Source: Globisporangium splendens
Taxonomy: Eukaryota; Oomycota; Peronosporomycetes; Pythiales; Pythiaceae
Reading direction: 5' to 3'
NCBI GenBank assembly: GCA_006386115.1
Contig: VFIW01000003.1
Coordinates: 310,001 to 374,000, forward strand
DNA: 64,000 bases
Made by a program: the position numbers and the translations under genes. Below are positions 54,174-63,185 of this stretch, piece by piece (positions within the stretch are counted from its first letter, which is position 1; each line of letters starts with the position of its first letter). The notes below the pieces were generated by a model, which saw only the letters and a list, made by a program, of their open reading frames with translations, had not been told where the DNA came from and did not search any database.

Positions 54174-54779
54174 TGTAATGGGCTCAGGCTGCCATTACAT
54201 GCAAGGTGGCTCTTTGTGTGTGTCACACACCACCTTGTGGAAGTGCATTGTGCGAAGATGTTGGGTGAAACACATAAAAGTGATCCCCACATGCACAGGT
54301 GACGTCATCGTCTGACGTCAGAGCAATCTATGTCTGAGTTGAGTGTTGGTCGCTCGCAATCATTGAGATTCGGCGTGATTACGCACAACAGTACTCTAGA
54401 CACGTGAATGATGGTTCCTACTTGGGGAAACTGCACTGGTGATGAGACCGACGTGTCTCTACCGTCTGAAGTGAGTGGCTGTAGCCAATCACTTCGCAGA
54501 GAATCCCCGCGGTACTTCAAGTTCAAGCTTCTCGAAGATCCCCTGGGTTCAACCTCAGTGTACCCAAGTTTTTATGCATCAGGTTCATAGGTTTTATTTC
54601 TGCATGTTTAGGTTTTATGCATAAAACCTCTAGGAGCCCTAGTGGTGTTTTACATGTAGTGTCAGGAACCATAAGCTCATTTCAATTAAGTTGCATTTTT
54701 GCCAAGTTCCCCTCAAGTCTTCCTCTTCAAGCGCAAGCGTGCGTGCCGTGTTTGAGGCTGTCTCGGATAGCCTCTTACA
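54174..54779 (+). repeat. LTR of Ty3/gypsy element 1 (5' LTR)
   Basis: 606 bases bounded by TGTAATGG and CTCTTACA, oriented plus. It is followed by a primer-binding-like site and gag. The reverse complement of 55298-55904 is a close match. The five bases to the left (GGTGC) would be the target duplication. Confidence 0.8.
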
Positions 54780-54781
54780 CC

Positions 54782-54794
54782 TGGTAGCACTTCG
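54782..54794 (+). other. Primer-binding site, element 1
   Basis: TGGTAGCACTTCG begins two bases after the LTR and starts with the TGG expected to pair with a tRNA CCA end. The same sequence follows the LTR of element 3. I do not assign the tRNA. Confidence 0.6.
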
Positions 54795-54886
54795 TAGTCC
54801 TTCCAACGACCAAGTCAAGAGTCTGCATAGGCCGCTTGTGCAGCGTGCGCGGACATTCCAAGACCCCTGTCCGATTGTGAGAAACA

Positions 54887-55297
54887 ATGGAAGGGATTGA
54901 GACGCCGATGGGTTCGATGCCTGGAGAGACCGTGGAGCTGACGAATGAGCATTTTCCTCATTTGTCGAGCCACGAGTGGGCAGCCCTCGAGCGTATGCGA
55001 GCGGTCATCGGTGAGGCAGCTGTGATCAGCTTGCTGAGATCAGCGTCACCGGATGAGCAGAGGAACGCGGCTACGAGCTTCATGCATCACGAGATCATGA
55101 ACTCTCATCGACAGCCCGCAACTCCTGTCACGACGATGAGAGTGGCACCTCTGAAGCTCGATGTATCTCCGTACCGTGGCGGAGAGAACGAACCTCTAGC
55201 GAGATGGTTCGTTGAGTTGGATGCAGCGATCACTGCAAGACAACTACGGGACCCAATGCAGCAAGTGTTGTTTGCGATGTCCAACCTTGCGGGTCGA
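54887..55297 (+). pseudogene. gag fragment of element 1, interrupted by element 2
   Basis: 137 codons from ATG at 54887 (HFPHLSSHEWAALERMRAVI through QVLFAMSNLAG), homologous to the N-terminus of the gag at 61519. It stops exactly where the 3' LTR of the minus-strand element 2 begins. Codons beyond 55298 read into the LTR. The rest of gag is expected on the far side of elements 2 and 3, outside the window. Confidence 0.8.
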
Positions 55298-55904
55298 TGT
55301 AAGAGGCTATCCGAGACAGCCTCAAACACAGCACGCACGCTTGCGCTTGAAGAGGAAGACTTGAGGGGAACTTGGCAAAAATGCAACTGAATTGAAATGA
55401 GCTTATGGTTCCTGACACTACATGTAATACACCACTAGGGCTCCTAGAGGTTTTATAACTAAAACCTAAACATGCACAATAAAACCTATGAATCTGATAT
55501 ATAAAACCTTGGTTACACTGAGGTTGAACCCAGGGGATCTTCGAGAAACTTGAACTTGAAGTCCCGTGGAAAATTCCCTGCAAAGTGATTGGCTCGCGCC
55601 ACACTTTAGGTGGCAGAGACACGTCGGTCTCATCACCAGTGCAGTTTACCAAGTAGGAACCATCACTCACGTGTCTAGAGTACTGTTGTGCGTAATCACG
55701 CCGAACCTCAATGATTGCGAGCGACCAACACTCAACTCAGACACAGATTGCTCTGACGTCAGACGATGACGTCACAAGTGCATGTGGGGATCACTATTAT
55801 GTGTTTCACCCAATATCTTCGCACCCACAATGCATTTCCACAAGGTGGTGTGTGACACACACAAAGAGCCACCTTGCATGTAATGGCAGCCTTAGCCCAT
55901 TACA
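55298..55904 (-). repeat. 3' LTR of Ty3/gypsy element 2
   Basis: 607 bases, minus orientation (TGTAATGGGC at 55904, TTACA end at 55298). Near-identical to LTR 1 in reverse complement. Its upstream neighbour on the minus strand is a purine tract. Confidence 0.8.
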
Positions 55905-55921
55905 TCATCCCTCCCTTAAAG
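55905..55921 (-). other. Polypurine tract, element 2
   Basis: On the minus strand CTTTAAGGGAGGGATGA lies directly before the LTR start TGTAATGG, as expected for a plus-strand primer site. Confidence 0.65.
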
Positions 55922-55980
55922 TTCCATCACGGACTTTACTTCTTTCGGAAGAGGCACCCGCTCTCACTTTCCGATTGACC

Positions 55981-57030
55981 ATGAAGCGATCAAGCGACCA
56001 AGTGAAGCGCGAAGAACGGCCCGAGCCAAAGTGGCAGCGGACGACTCCCGGCTTGTACGACATCTCCGCTATTCGCAAGAAGCGTGGAGGACGTCGGTTC
56101 TACAAGGAGTTGTTCTTCCTTTGGCGCAAGATGTCCGGCAGCGACGATCCAGGCCAGTCCAGCACAGCGAAGCTCGAGTCGTGGAAGACGTTTGTCCGAC
56201 TCGAGAACGAGAATCTTGTCGAGCGTTTGCTAGGGAACCTAGGAGGCACGCTCGAGAACGATCATAAAGAGCTTGGCTCTCGTCGTTCTAGTGCTCGCGA
56301 GAGCACTACAAGCTCTGTTCGTAACTGTGAACCACGTCGGGAACATCAGACTGAAGAGTCTCTCGAGGTTCCCACGTGTCCGAGTCCGGCGGATAGCCAA
56401 GCCACCGTACTCTGTAGAAGCGTTGACGGTTCAACGACTTCTCTCCTCGACGACGAGTCGATCGATCCTCGTGATCGACTATCGACTCAACGATCCAACG
56501 ACACTCTCCCTGATGATCGATCAGAGGAGGTGGGGCTGAACGCGAAAACGATTGAGCGACTCTGGAAGTGGAAGAGTGCTCACCGCGCTCAGATCGAGGC
56601 TCTTGAAGTTCGCAATGCGGTACTCGAAGACCGGTGCGAAAGCCTCGAAGACCGGTTGAAGGAGCAGGAGTCGAAGATCGACTTGCTCTTCGATGGTCTT
56701 GCCCAGCGTTCGGCAATGGAGTCACATTTCGAACAGAGGTTCGAGAAGATTCAAGCCGAGCTTGAACGACTCCAGAAGGCTGAGAAAGCTTGTGATGCGT
56801 ATCACGAACGTCTACTGCGCTCTGTGGAAGAGGCAGGGACTTCTCTTGAGATACTTCGGAAGGAGTATCATGGTCGCCTTCTCGCGTTGGAGACAATAAA
56901 GGACGAGTCCTTTGATGTGCTTCAGCGCCTTTATGCCGAGAAGAAGCTCCATGACGATGAGTTACAGACTCTTCGCGAGCTGGTGGAGCGACTTCAGGAT
57001 CGACTTGATCGTCTGCCAAAGGCTCTGTAG
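55981..57030 (+). CDS. Antisense coiled-coil ORF within element 2
   Basis: 349 codons from ATG at 55981, opposite in strand to the element's pol. The first about 110 residues are basic (MKRSSDQVKREERPEPKWQR, ISAIRKKRGGRRFYKELFFL). The middle is hydrophilic. Residues about 185-349 form a strong heptad coiled coil (LEDRCESLEDRLKEQESKI, RFEKIQAELERLQKAEKA, LRELVERLQDRLDRLP). It begins in the gap between the pol stop and the 3' LTR and overlaps the pol linker and chromodomain for about 725 bases. The frame can be extended upstream into the LTR (55711), but ATG 55981 seems the natural start. Could be a real accessory gene or a composition-driven shadow; the coil argues for the former. Confidence 0.5.
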   Translation: MKRSSDQVKREERPEPKWQRTTPGLYDISAIRKKRGGRRFYKELFFLWRKMSGSDDPGQSSTAKLESWKTFVRLENENLVERLLGNLGGTLENDHKELGSRRSSARESTTSSVRNCEPRREHQTEESLEVPTCPSPADSQATVLCRSVDGSTTSLLDDESIDPRDRLSTQRSNDTLPDDRSEEVGLNAKTIERLWKWKSAHRAQIEALEVRNAVLEDRCESLEDRLKEQESKIDLLFDGLAQRSAMESHFEQRFEKIQAELERLQKAEKACDAYHERLLRSVEEAGTSLEILRKEYHGRLLALETIKDESFDVLQRLYAEKKLHDDELQTLRELVERLQDRLDRLPKAL

Positions 57031-57199
57031 GGTTCGCTGACCCACTTGGAAGGTAAGGCTTTAGTCTACCTACGTAGAACGTAGGGTGTAGTCGCATGCG
57101 TTTAGGAATGTCTAGTGTGTAGGCATCACCATTGCATTTAACTACCCTGAACGGTCCAATATATCTTGGCAGAAGTTTCGAACTCCCCAAGTTAGACAC
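56306..57199 (-). CDS. Element 2 pol C-terminus with chromodomain
   Basis: Starts with the integrase C-terminal GSSKLLPRYIGPFRV and HPTFYVGRLKPYLP. A Pro/Ser/Arg-rich linker of about 165 residues follows, then a chromodomain (WIVESIVDHEDR, FYRVRWLGYPPDSDTWEPRE) and a stop at 56306. Chromodomains direct integration to particular chromatin. The linker is overlapped on the opposite strand by a coiled-coil ORF. The frame is separated from the integrase frame by a shift near 57150-57200. Confidence 0.85.
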   Translation of the reverse strand: MSNLGSSKLLPRYIGPFRVVKCNGDAYTLDIPKRMRLHPTFYVGRLKPYLPSGSANPTEPLADDQVDPEVAPPAREESVTHRHGASSRHKGAEAHQRTRPLLSPTREGDHDTPSEVSQEKSLPLPQSAVDVRDTHHKLSQPSGVVQARLESSRTSVRNVTPLPNAGQDHRRASRSSTPAPSTGLRGFRTGLRVPHCELQEPRSERGEHSSTSRVAQSFSRSAPPPLIDHQGECRWIVESIVDHEDRSTRRRGEKSLNRQRFYRVRWLGYPPDSDTWEPRETLQSDVPDVVHSYEQSL

Positions 57200-58305
57200 T
57201 GCGTGTTCAGGTAGATTAGCCGTGCTAAGTAATACAAGATCATTGATCTTATAACTTGCTTGTTCTTCCTTCCGCTCTTGTCTGCTTGTTCCTTTTGCAG
57301 ATCCTGAGCCTTTGCAATTGCGTCTCGAACAAACCTCACAACGGCTTGTCTCCTCACAATAAAGTCATCGACTTGCTGTTCCTCACGACTTGTCATGTCG
57401 TCTAGAGGTTTCATCGAGTCAAAATTCGCTTTTAACTCTGTGACAGCATTCAGATCCGACTGTGGCTCCTTAGCCATAGTCTCTCCCCCACTTAAGGTAG
57501 AAACCTCTCCCACTAGTGATGCTGGCACTCTCGGGTGGAGTCCGTAGTTCACATAGAACGGGGTATGACCTGTCGAGACATGCGTGGAGTTGTTCAACGC
57601 AAACTCTGCGAGAGGGAGAAACTCACTCCACTCTCCGAAAGACGTCGCATAACTGCGCAACACGTCTTCAAGGACACGATTCACTCGTTCAGTTTGACCG
57701 TCTGTCTCTGGGTGTGCTGCTGTTGACATGGATAGTTTTGTATCCAAAATGCCAAACAGAGTTCGCCAAAACCTAGACGTAAACCGAGTGTCACGGTCTG
57801 ATACGATCTCCGAGGGCAGACCATGTAGACGGAACACCACGTCTACAAAGACTTTCGCAGTCATCTCTGCCGAGATCTTATCCGAGACCGGCGCAAGATG
57901 GACCATCTTGCTGAATCGGTCCACAAACACAAGGATGCCATTGCGTCCGTGTTTGTCTCTTGGAAGTCCGAATATGAAGTCCATACTCACAGACTTCCAA
58001 CTGTCCTGAGGGACAGCCAATGAACGAAGTGGGGCCCGAGTAGAGCCGGATGGCTTAACTCTTTGGCACACTTCGCAAGTACGCACATACTTGCGAACCC
58101 ACTTGTACATGTGAGGCCAGTAGTAATCTCGAGACAAGTTGAGAACGTTTTTCTCACGTCCGAGATGGCCACTCGAAGGCCCGTCATGATACTCGTACAG
58201 GTCGATGACGCAGACCTTCGTCGTTGGGGACAACGATCCTCGCTGGATCCCCTTCGTCAACCGCATAGTACAGCAGCTCATTGTGCATGCTGTAACGGTG
58301 AACAC
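57142..58305 (-). CDS. Element 2 integrase
   Basis: Contains the zinc-binding region (GHLGREKNVL, CEVCQ), the catalytic core with Asp in VSMDFIFGLP, Asp in VSDRDTRF and Glu in GQTERVNRVLED, and ALNNSTHVSTGHTPFYVNYG. The order after RNase H is that of Ty3/gypsy. The frame is disrupted at its end by a shift before GSSKLLPRYIGPF. Confidence 0.85.
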   Translation of the reverse strand: MFTVTACTMSCCTMRLTKGIQRGSLSPTTKVCVIDLYEYHDGPSSGHLGREKNVLNLSRDYYWPHMYKWVRKYVRTCEVCQRVKPSGSTRAPLRSLAVPQDSWKSVSMDFIFGLPRDKHGRNGILVFVDRFSKMVHLAPVSDKISAEMTAKVFVDVVFRLHGLPSEIVSDRDTRFTSRFWRTLFGILDTKLSMSTAAHPETDGQTERVNRVLEDVLRSYATSFGEWSEFLPLAEFALNNSTHVSTGHTPFYVNYGLHPRVPASLVGEVSTLSGGETMAKEPQSDLNAVTELKANFDSMKPLDDMTSREEQQVDDFIVRRQAVVRFVRDAIAKAQDLQKEQADKSGRKNKQVIRSMILYYLARLIYLNTQCLTWGVRNFCQDILDRSG

Positions 58306-58368
58306 GCGATCTTGCTCTTGGTGGGAGGTTTTGGAGTGCCTTCTCTGAGGGATTCTTGAAATACTTGA

Positions 58369-59481
58369 TCAGTTCTTGGCATGCTTCGTCTTGCTTGTAT
58401 CCCTCAGCGATCTCTTCTTGACTGTGCTTGTCACTCCCGTAGCAATCGCGTTGACGTCTTCACAGAGTCGGCACGCTCCGTTCGTGTCGTCACTCTTGTT
58501 CTTCGGATCATAATCCGGACGTCTTGACAGCGCGTCGGCAAGAATGTTTGACTTGCCGGGCTTATAATGTACAACAAAGTTGTACTCAGCGAAGAAGGAA
58601 AACCATCTTGCCATTCTTTGCGATAGGTGAGGCGTCTTTACAGCTGTCCGCAGTGATGCGTGATCAGTGTAAATAGCGAACTGCTTTTCACCAAGCAAAT
58701 AGACTCGGAACTTTGCCAATGCATACTTCATGGCCAATAGTTCCTTGTCATGGACCGGATAGTTCCGTTCTGCGGGCCTGAGTTGTCGTGACTGATACGA
58801 CACAACTCTTTCTTTGCCCTCATCATCGTGTTGCATCAGTGCACACCCGATGGCATAGTCGCTCGCATCGCAGACTACATGGAACGGCTTCTCATGGTCT
58901 GCGAGAGCTAGGACAGGAGCTTCTCTTAAGCTCTTCTTACTTCGGCAAACGCTGCTGATGTTCCTCTGACCATTCCCACTCATTATCTTTTCTTCAAAAG
59001 ACTCGTGAGGGGTTGCACTAACCGCTGCATAGTTGCGCGTGTATTTGTGCAAATAGTTGGCCAAACCCAGCCACTGACGTAGCTGTTTGACGTTCTGAGG
59101 AATAGGCCAATCGTCGATAGACTTGACCTTCTCAGGATCGACCCGAACGCCATTCTTGCCAACAAAGCAACCGAGTACAGGGATCTCGGGGGCGAAGAAG
59201 ATGCATTTCTTCGAGTTAGCGTACAGTTTGTTCTCACGCATAACTTGAAAGACTTGACGAAGATGTTCAAGATGAACATCGACATCTTTCTTCCCTTCCG
59301 AGGCCTTGCTGTGAACGAATATGTCGTCAAAGTAGCTCGGTGCAAACTCTCTCAATGGACGAAGTACATTCGTGACCATGCTCTGTTGAAAGTTGCTGGT
59401 GCGTTCTTCAGACCTTGTGGCATCACCATCCACTCCCACCAGCATACCACTAGGGGTGCTAAACTGCTGTAAATGGTACAT
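58369..59481 (-). CDS. Element 2 reverse transcriptase and RNase H (damaged)
   Basis: RT active site YFDDIFVHS, thumb region WLGLANYLHKYTRNYA, RNase H with CDASDYAIGCAL, HDKELLAMKYAL, YTDHASL and KSNILADALSRRPD. The upstream RT fingers lie in other frames (59564-60133), and the region before YFDD is scrambled relative to family members, so the enzyme is not expressed as a single intact frame. Confidence 0.8.
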   Translation of the reverse strand: MYHLQQFSTPSGMLVGVDGDATRSEERTSNFQQSMVTNVLRPLREFAPSYFDDIFVHSKASEGKKDVDVHLEHLRQVFQVMRENKLYANSKKCIFFAPEIPVLGCFVGKNGVRVDPEKVKSIDDWPIPQNVKQLRQWLGLANYLHKYTRNYAAVSATPHESFEEKIMSGNGQRNISSVCRSKKSLREAPVLALADHEKPFHVVCDASDYAIGCALMQHDDEGKERVVSYQSRQLRPAERNYPVHDKELLAMKYALAKFRVYLLGEKQFAIYTDHASLRTAVKTPHLSQRMARWFSFFAEYNFVVHYKPGKSNILADALSRRPDYDPKNKSDDTNGACRLCEDVNAIATGVTSTVKKRSLRDTSKTKHAKN

Positions 59482-59563
59482 CGCTCTCGCGCATTCGAAT
59501 CTGATAGAACCCGTCTTTCAGATCGATCGCGCTAAAGACAGTGTGCCAACCTTCCATCAAGGA

Positions 59564-60741
59564 TCATATCCTTGCGTGGAACTGGGGTCCTGAGCAGGTA
59601 ATGGTCGCATCATTCAATTTGTTGAATGCGTGAACAATGCGCCAACCGCCTGTGGCCTTCTTCACACAGAAGGTGGGACTACAGTGCGGAGACTTGCTCT
59701 CGCGCACATGGCCACCTTCTGTCGCTGCGCGAAGAACTCGTCGATCGCATCGACTTTGTTCTCGGTACGGCCATTGCCTCGTGATACAGTACTTCGTTCC
59801 CGGAAGTACATCTATCTCGTGACGAATGCCTCTGTCCTGCGGCAATTCGTCCGGCACTTTGTCTGGAATATGTCCGCATATTCCTTGACAAGTCCATACA
59901 CGGGGTTTGTCTTTAGAGCGTCCACGACTGCTCATCAAACCTCTCTTCCGTGTCCTCTCATCTAACACTTCCGCAGTGTTGATGATATCGTCGGCAACTT
60001 CATCGACGATCGCACAAATTTGCGAAATTTCGCCTTTCGCCAGGCTACGCTTAAGCGTCTTCTTGCTCATCAACGGCAAGGAAATCAATTCTTGAGCCAG
60101 ACTTGGAGGATTTTCAACTTGTACGTGACGCACTATCTGGCTGTCATCACCGTCTTCATGTAGACTCGACGTTCACGATATTCGCTTGAAAGTGGCTTGT
60201 TTCTTGTCTCTTCCCTTCATCTTCTGCTTTCTTGTTCTTGATCAGGACGCTTGCAGATCTTCGTTTTCTTCTTTCGTCGGTCCTTCTTGTCTTCTTTTAA
60301 CCTGGCCAGAGCGAACTCGCGGGCGCTTTCATCGCTCTTGGCTACCGGAGTCAGTCTTTTTCCTGGCCCTGAACTACTCCCCTCCAGTGGTCTTCACGGC
60401 GTGTCATGTGAGTGTGAGGGTCCATCGCACGTCCTGACTCTCATTAGACACATCTTCAACAGATGTATATGCCAAATCCCCCTCTCTTGCGCCTGGCAGC
60501 CGAGGTCTTCGTCGACTTGCTTGTCGACGCTGATCTCCTTCTTCTTCCAGTCAATGCTCGGTTGGTACCTTCTCAACCAGGGCATTCCCAGAATCAGATC
60601 AAACTTGTCATCGAGGTTGAGTAGAATAAACTCATCTTCGCCTCGGAAATCATCACATTCGATGCCATACGCAACACAGTCCTTAGGCATCGTCACTGCG
60701 AAAGAGAAAAAGGGAAGACATTCGCCAAGCAACGATCATTT
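59564..60741 (-). pseudogene. Element 2 protease and pre-RT linker, frame-broken
   Basis: Contains the latter half of the retropepsin domain (DDFRGEDEFILLNLDDKFD) and a linker (SKKTLKRSLAKGEISQ) through RHEIDVLPGTKYCITRQWP and PTFCVKKATGGWRIVHAFNK. The catalytic DTGAS part lies beyond the truncation point. Several shifts separate the pieces. Confidence 0.75.
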
Positions 60742-60743
60742 CC

Positions 60744-61392
60744 TGTTCGAGATAGGCCTATACTAGCCATTACATGAAGGTGGATCTGTTCCCAGATTAG
60801 TGTGCCACACACCACCTTCAGTGTGCATTGTGGAGATACAAACAACAAAGGATTACGGTACGACAGTCCCCACATGCACATGTGACGTCATTCATGACGT
60901 CACGAGCGCTCTCTGTGCTATCAGTGCAGAATGTTATTCACATGTACTAATCAGTACAGAGTGATGACATCCATGTACTAATCAAGTACTGAGTGATGGT
61001 TCCTACTTGGGAAACTGCACTGGTGATGAGACCGACGTGTCTCTGCCACCTAAAGTGTAGTGGCGTCGAGCCAATCACTTTGCAGGGATTTTCCACGGGA
61101 CTTCAAGTTCAGTTTCTCGAAGATCCCTGGGTTCAACCTCAGTGTACCCAAGGTTTTATATATCAGATTCATAGTTTTATTGTGTATGTTTAGGTTTTAG
61201 TTATAAAACCTCTAGGAGCCCTTGGGGTTCATTTACATGTAGCGACAGGAACCATAGCATTTTAATTCAGTTGCAATTTTACCACCAAGCCCTCAAGTCT
61301 TCCTTCCTCCCTCCAAGTCGGGAGAATCGCTTCGTCTGGCACAAGCGTGTGTGCCGTGTTTGAGGGACTGTTTGGAACAGCGCCCTTTTACA
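60744..61392 (+). repeat. 5' LTR of Ty3/gypsy element 3
   Basis: 649 bases from TGTTCGAGATAGG to CTTTTACA, plus orientation. Related to but clearly diverged from LTRs 1 and 2: it shares the GTGACGTCA core, the TGATGGTTCCTACTTGG block and the AAAACCTCTAGGAGCCCT block. Five bases to its left are TTTCC, the predicted target duplication. Confidence 0.8.
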
Positions 61393-61394
61393 CC

Positions 61395-61407
61395 TGGTAG
61401 CACTTCG
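61395..61407 (+). other. Primer-binding site, element 3
   Basis: TGGTAGCACTTCG two bases after the LTR, identical to element 1. Confidence 0.6.
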
Positions 61408-61518
61408 AGCGGTCCTTCCAGCGACCCAGTGAAGCGAAAAGGTTTGACGACGCGGCTTTGAGCACGTCGCGCATTCCTGTCCAAGACCGAAGACCCTGCG
61501 AGCATCCTTGTCGTGGAC

Positions 61519-62568
61519 ATGGATGCTACAGGAACCCCACTCGGTCCAGCAGTACCGGAAACTGTCGAGTTGACTATTGAGGGTTTCCCTCATTTGTCTT
61601 CTCATGAGTGGATGGCGCTTGAGCGCATGCGAGATGTCATCGGAGAGGCTGCTGTGGTCAGTCTGCTTCGATCGGCGTCTCCGGAAGACCAGAAGAGCGC
61701 GGTGGTCAGTTTCATGCACCACGAGATCATGTCCTCCCGGAAGCAGGTCGCAACCCCTGTTTCCTCATTTAGGACGGTGCCATTGAAGCTGGACGTCTCT
61801 CCGTATCGCGGCGGAGAGAACGAACCCCTCTCGCGATGGTTCGTCGAGTTGGATGCAGCCATCACTGCAAGACAACTGCGAGACCCTTCGCAGCAAGTGT
61901 TGTTCGCGATGTCCAACCTTGCGAGTCGTGCGAAGAGCTGGGCGTATGGCAAGCGTTTAGCCGATCTAAACTGCTTCCCCAGCTACGATCATTTCAAGAC
62001 CGAACTCAAGAAGGCGTTTGAACCTCCGCAGAGCGAGTTCCGTGCGCGCGCCGAGTTCCTCAACCTTCGTCAAGGCCGTTTCGACCTTCACTCGTATGCA
62101 CAACGTGCTCGCTACTTGGTGTCGAGCATCGTTGACGAGCCGATTGACGTTTCGACGCAAGTTGTGACGTTCATGGCGGGTCTGAACGATGGTCCGATTC
62201 GGAACCAACTGTTCCGCGAGTATCCCAAGACGCTGGACGAAGCCATTGAACGTGCCATGCAAGAAGAGTTCAGCATGAAGCAAGCGAAGTTCCAAGGGTT
62301 TGCGTCGAGACCAATGCGGCAATCGAATGTTGCGCATGATGGTCCCGAGCCTTTGGATATCTCGTACATTTCCACGCCTGGAAATGAACGTCCTCGCAAC
62401 GATGGGAAGTGTTTCCGTTGCGGGAAGTCAGGTCACTTCGCTCGGAACTGCAAAGTGTCTTTGCCGGGTCGGCAAACGACACAGGGTGCTCGTTCGAACA
62501 ACCACGATCGTTCTTACGGTCGTCGGTTCGAGCGGTCACCTGGGCCAAAAAACGGGAATGGACAGTAG
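61519..62568 (+). CDS. Element 3 gag
   Basis: 349 residues from ATG at 61519 (a GTG two codons earlier is also in frame). Retrotransposon gag capsid region is visible (LDVSPYRGGENEPLSRWFVE, AFEPPQSEFRARAEFLNLRQ, LVSSIVDEPIDVSTQVVTFM), then a CCHC zinc knuckle CFRCGKSGHFARNC near residue 300 and a basic tail. The stop at 62566-62568 lies just after an A AAA AAC heptamer. Confidence 0.88.
   Translation: MDATGTPLGPAVPETVELTIEGFPHLSSHEWMALERMRDVIGEAAVVSLLRSASPEDQKSAVVSFMHHEIMSSRKQVATPVSSFRTVPLKLDVSPYRGGENEPLSRWFVELDAAITARQLRDPSQQVLFAMSNLASRAKSWAYGKRLADLNCFPSYDHFKTELKKAFEPPQSEFRARAEFLNLRQGRFDLHSYAQRARYLVSSIVDEPIDVSTQVVTFMAGLNDGPIRNQLFREYPKTLDEAIERAMQEEFSMKQAKFQGFASRPMRQSNVAHDGPEPLDISYISTPGNERPRNDGKCFRCGKSGHFARNCKVSLPGRQTTQGARSNNHDRSYGRRFERSPGPKNGNGQ
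62547..62553 (+). promoter_or_regulatory. Candidate programmed -1 ribosomal frameshift site (A AAA AAC)
   Basis: In the gag frame the codons are CCA AAA AAC, so A AAA AAC is phased exactly as the canonical slippery heptamer. A -1 slip continues into the open protease frame (EWTVGAGPPTGPEE onward). A short GGGCC/GGCCC hairpin is possible at 62574-62590, about 20 bases downstream, which is farther than usual. Confidence 0.65.
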
Positions 62569-63185
62569 GGGCGGGGCCTCCTACTGGCCCGGAAGAGAGG
62601 ACTGTGGATGTTGTGGATACACAGGACTCTGGCCCCAATGTGCATGATGCACATGCAGTTTCCACGAGGGAGAACAGTGTCAGTCAAACGTCAAGTTTGA
62701 TCGTTCTCAAAGTTCATGTAGACGGTATTGCAACGCCTCTACGTGCTTTGGTTGACACTGGTGCGTCGAACAATTTTGTTCGAAATGAAGTGATCGTCAG
62801 GCATAAAGTACCAATGCCTGATGCGAATGAAGAGAAGACGATGATCGTCCGGTTGGCCAACGGGTCAACTGTGAAGATGCCAAAGCGCGTGGTGCGCTTG
62901 GCAATGAAGTGTGAAGATTTCCGAGGTGAAGACGAGTTCATTTTACTCGACCTCGATGACAAGTTTGATCTGATTCTGGGAATGCCATGGCTGAAGCGTT
63001 ATCAACCTAGCATTGACTGGATGAAGATGAAGATCTCCGTTGACAAGTCACACGATGCTGACTTGAGCTGTGTGACAACGGATGAAGTGGTGTGGGTGTA
63101 TACATCTGTGGAAGAGATCCCAGATGACCCTCGTGATATTGCGGTGTGCGATGGCCCCCATGTTCACGAGCGGTACCCATCTTGA
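62553..63185 (+). CDS. Element 3 aspartic protease (pol N-terminus)
   Basis: Frame -1 relative to gag. Retropepsin active site LVDTGASNNF, flap region RLANGSTVKMP, and LDLDDKFDLILGMPW. The frame ends at 63185, about 26 bases after a CCCCC run at 63155-63159; one missing base there would join it to the next frame. Confidence 0.8.
   Translation, partial: REWTVGAGPPTGPEERTVDVVDTQDSGPNVHDAHAVSTRENSVSQTSSLIVLKVHVDGIATPLRALVDTGASNNFVRNEVIVRHKVPMPDANEEKTMIVRLANGSTVKMPKRVVRLAMKCEDFRGEDEFILLDLDDKFDLILGMPWLKRYQPSIDWMKMKISVDKSHDADLSCVTTDEVVWVYTSVEEIPDDPRDIAVCDGPHVHERYPS

Larger units (their letters stand above)
55298..60743 (-). mobile_element. Ty3/gypsy chromovirus, element 2, truncated by element 3
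   Basis: Minus-strand element inserted in gag of element 1. In coding order: protease remnant (about 60743-60394; FDLILGMPWLRRYQPSIDW), linker and RT start (about 60133-59564), RT and RNase H (59481-58369), integrase (58305-57142), chromodomain end (57199-56306), polypurine tract, 3' LTR. Its 5' LTR and gag are missing because element 3 starts at 60744 inside the protease. Several frame breaks make it non-autonomous as read. Confidence 0.85.

Noticed and set aside
54639..54887. 82-codon minus frame matching part of the element 1 gag ORF end
   Set aside because: It is simply LTR sequence read in the opposite orientation; the apparent gag tail after 55298 is the same LTR sequence.
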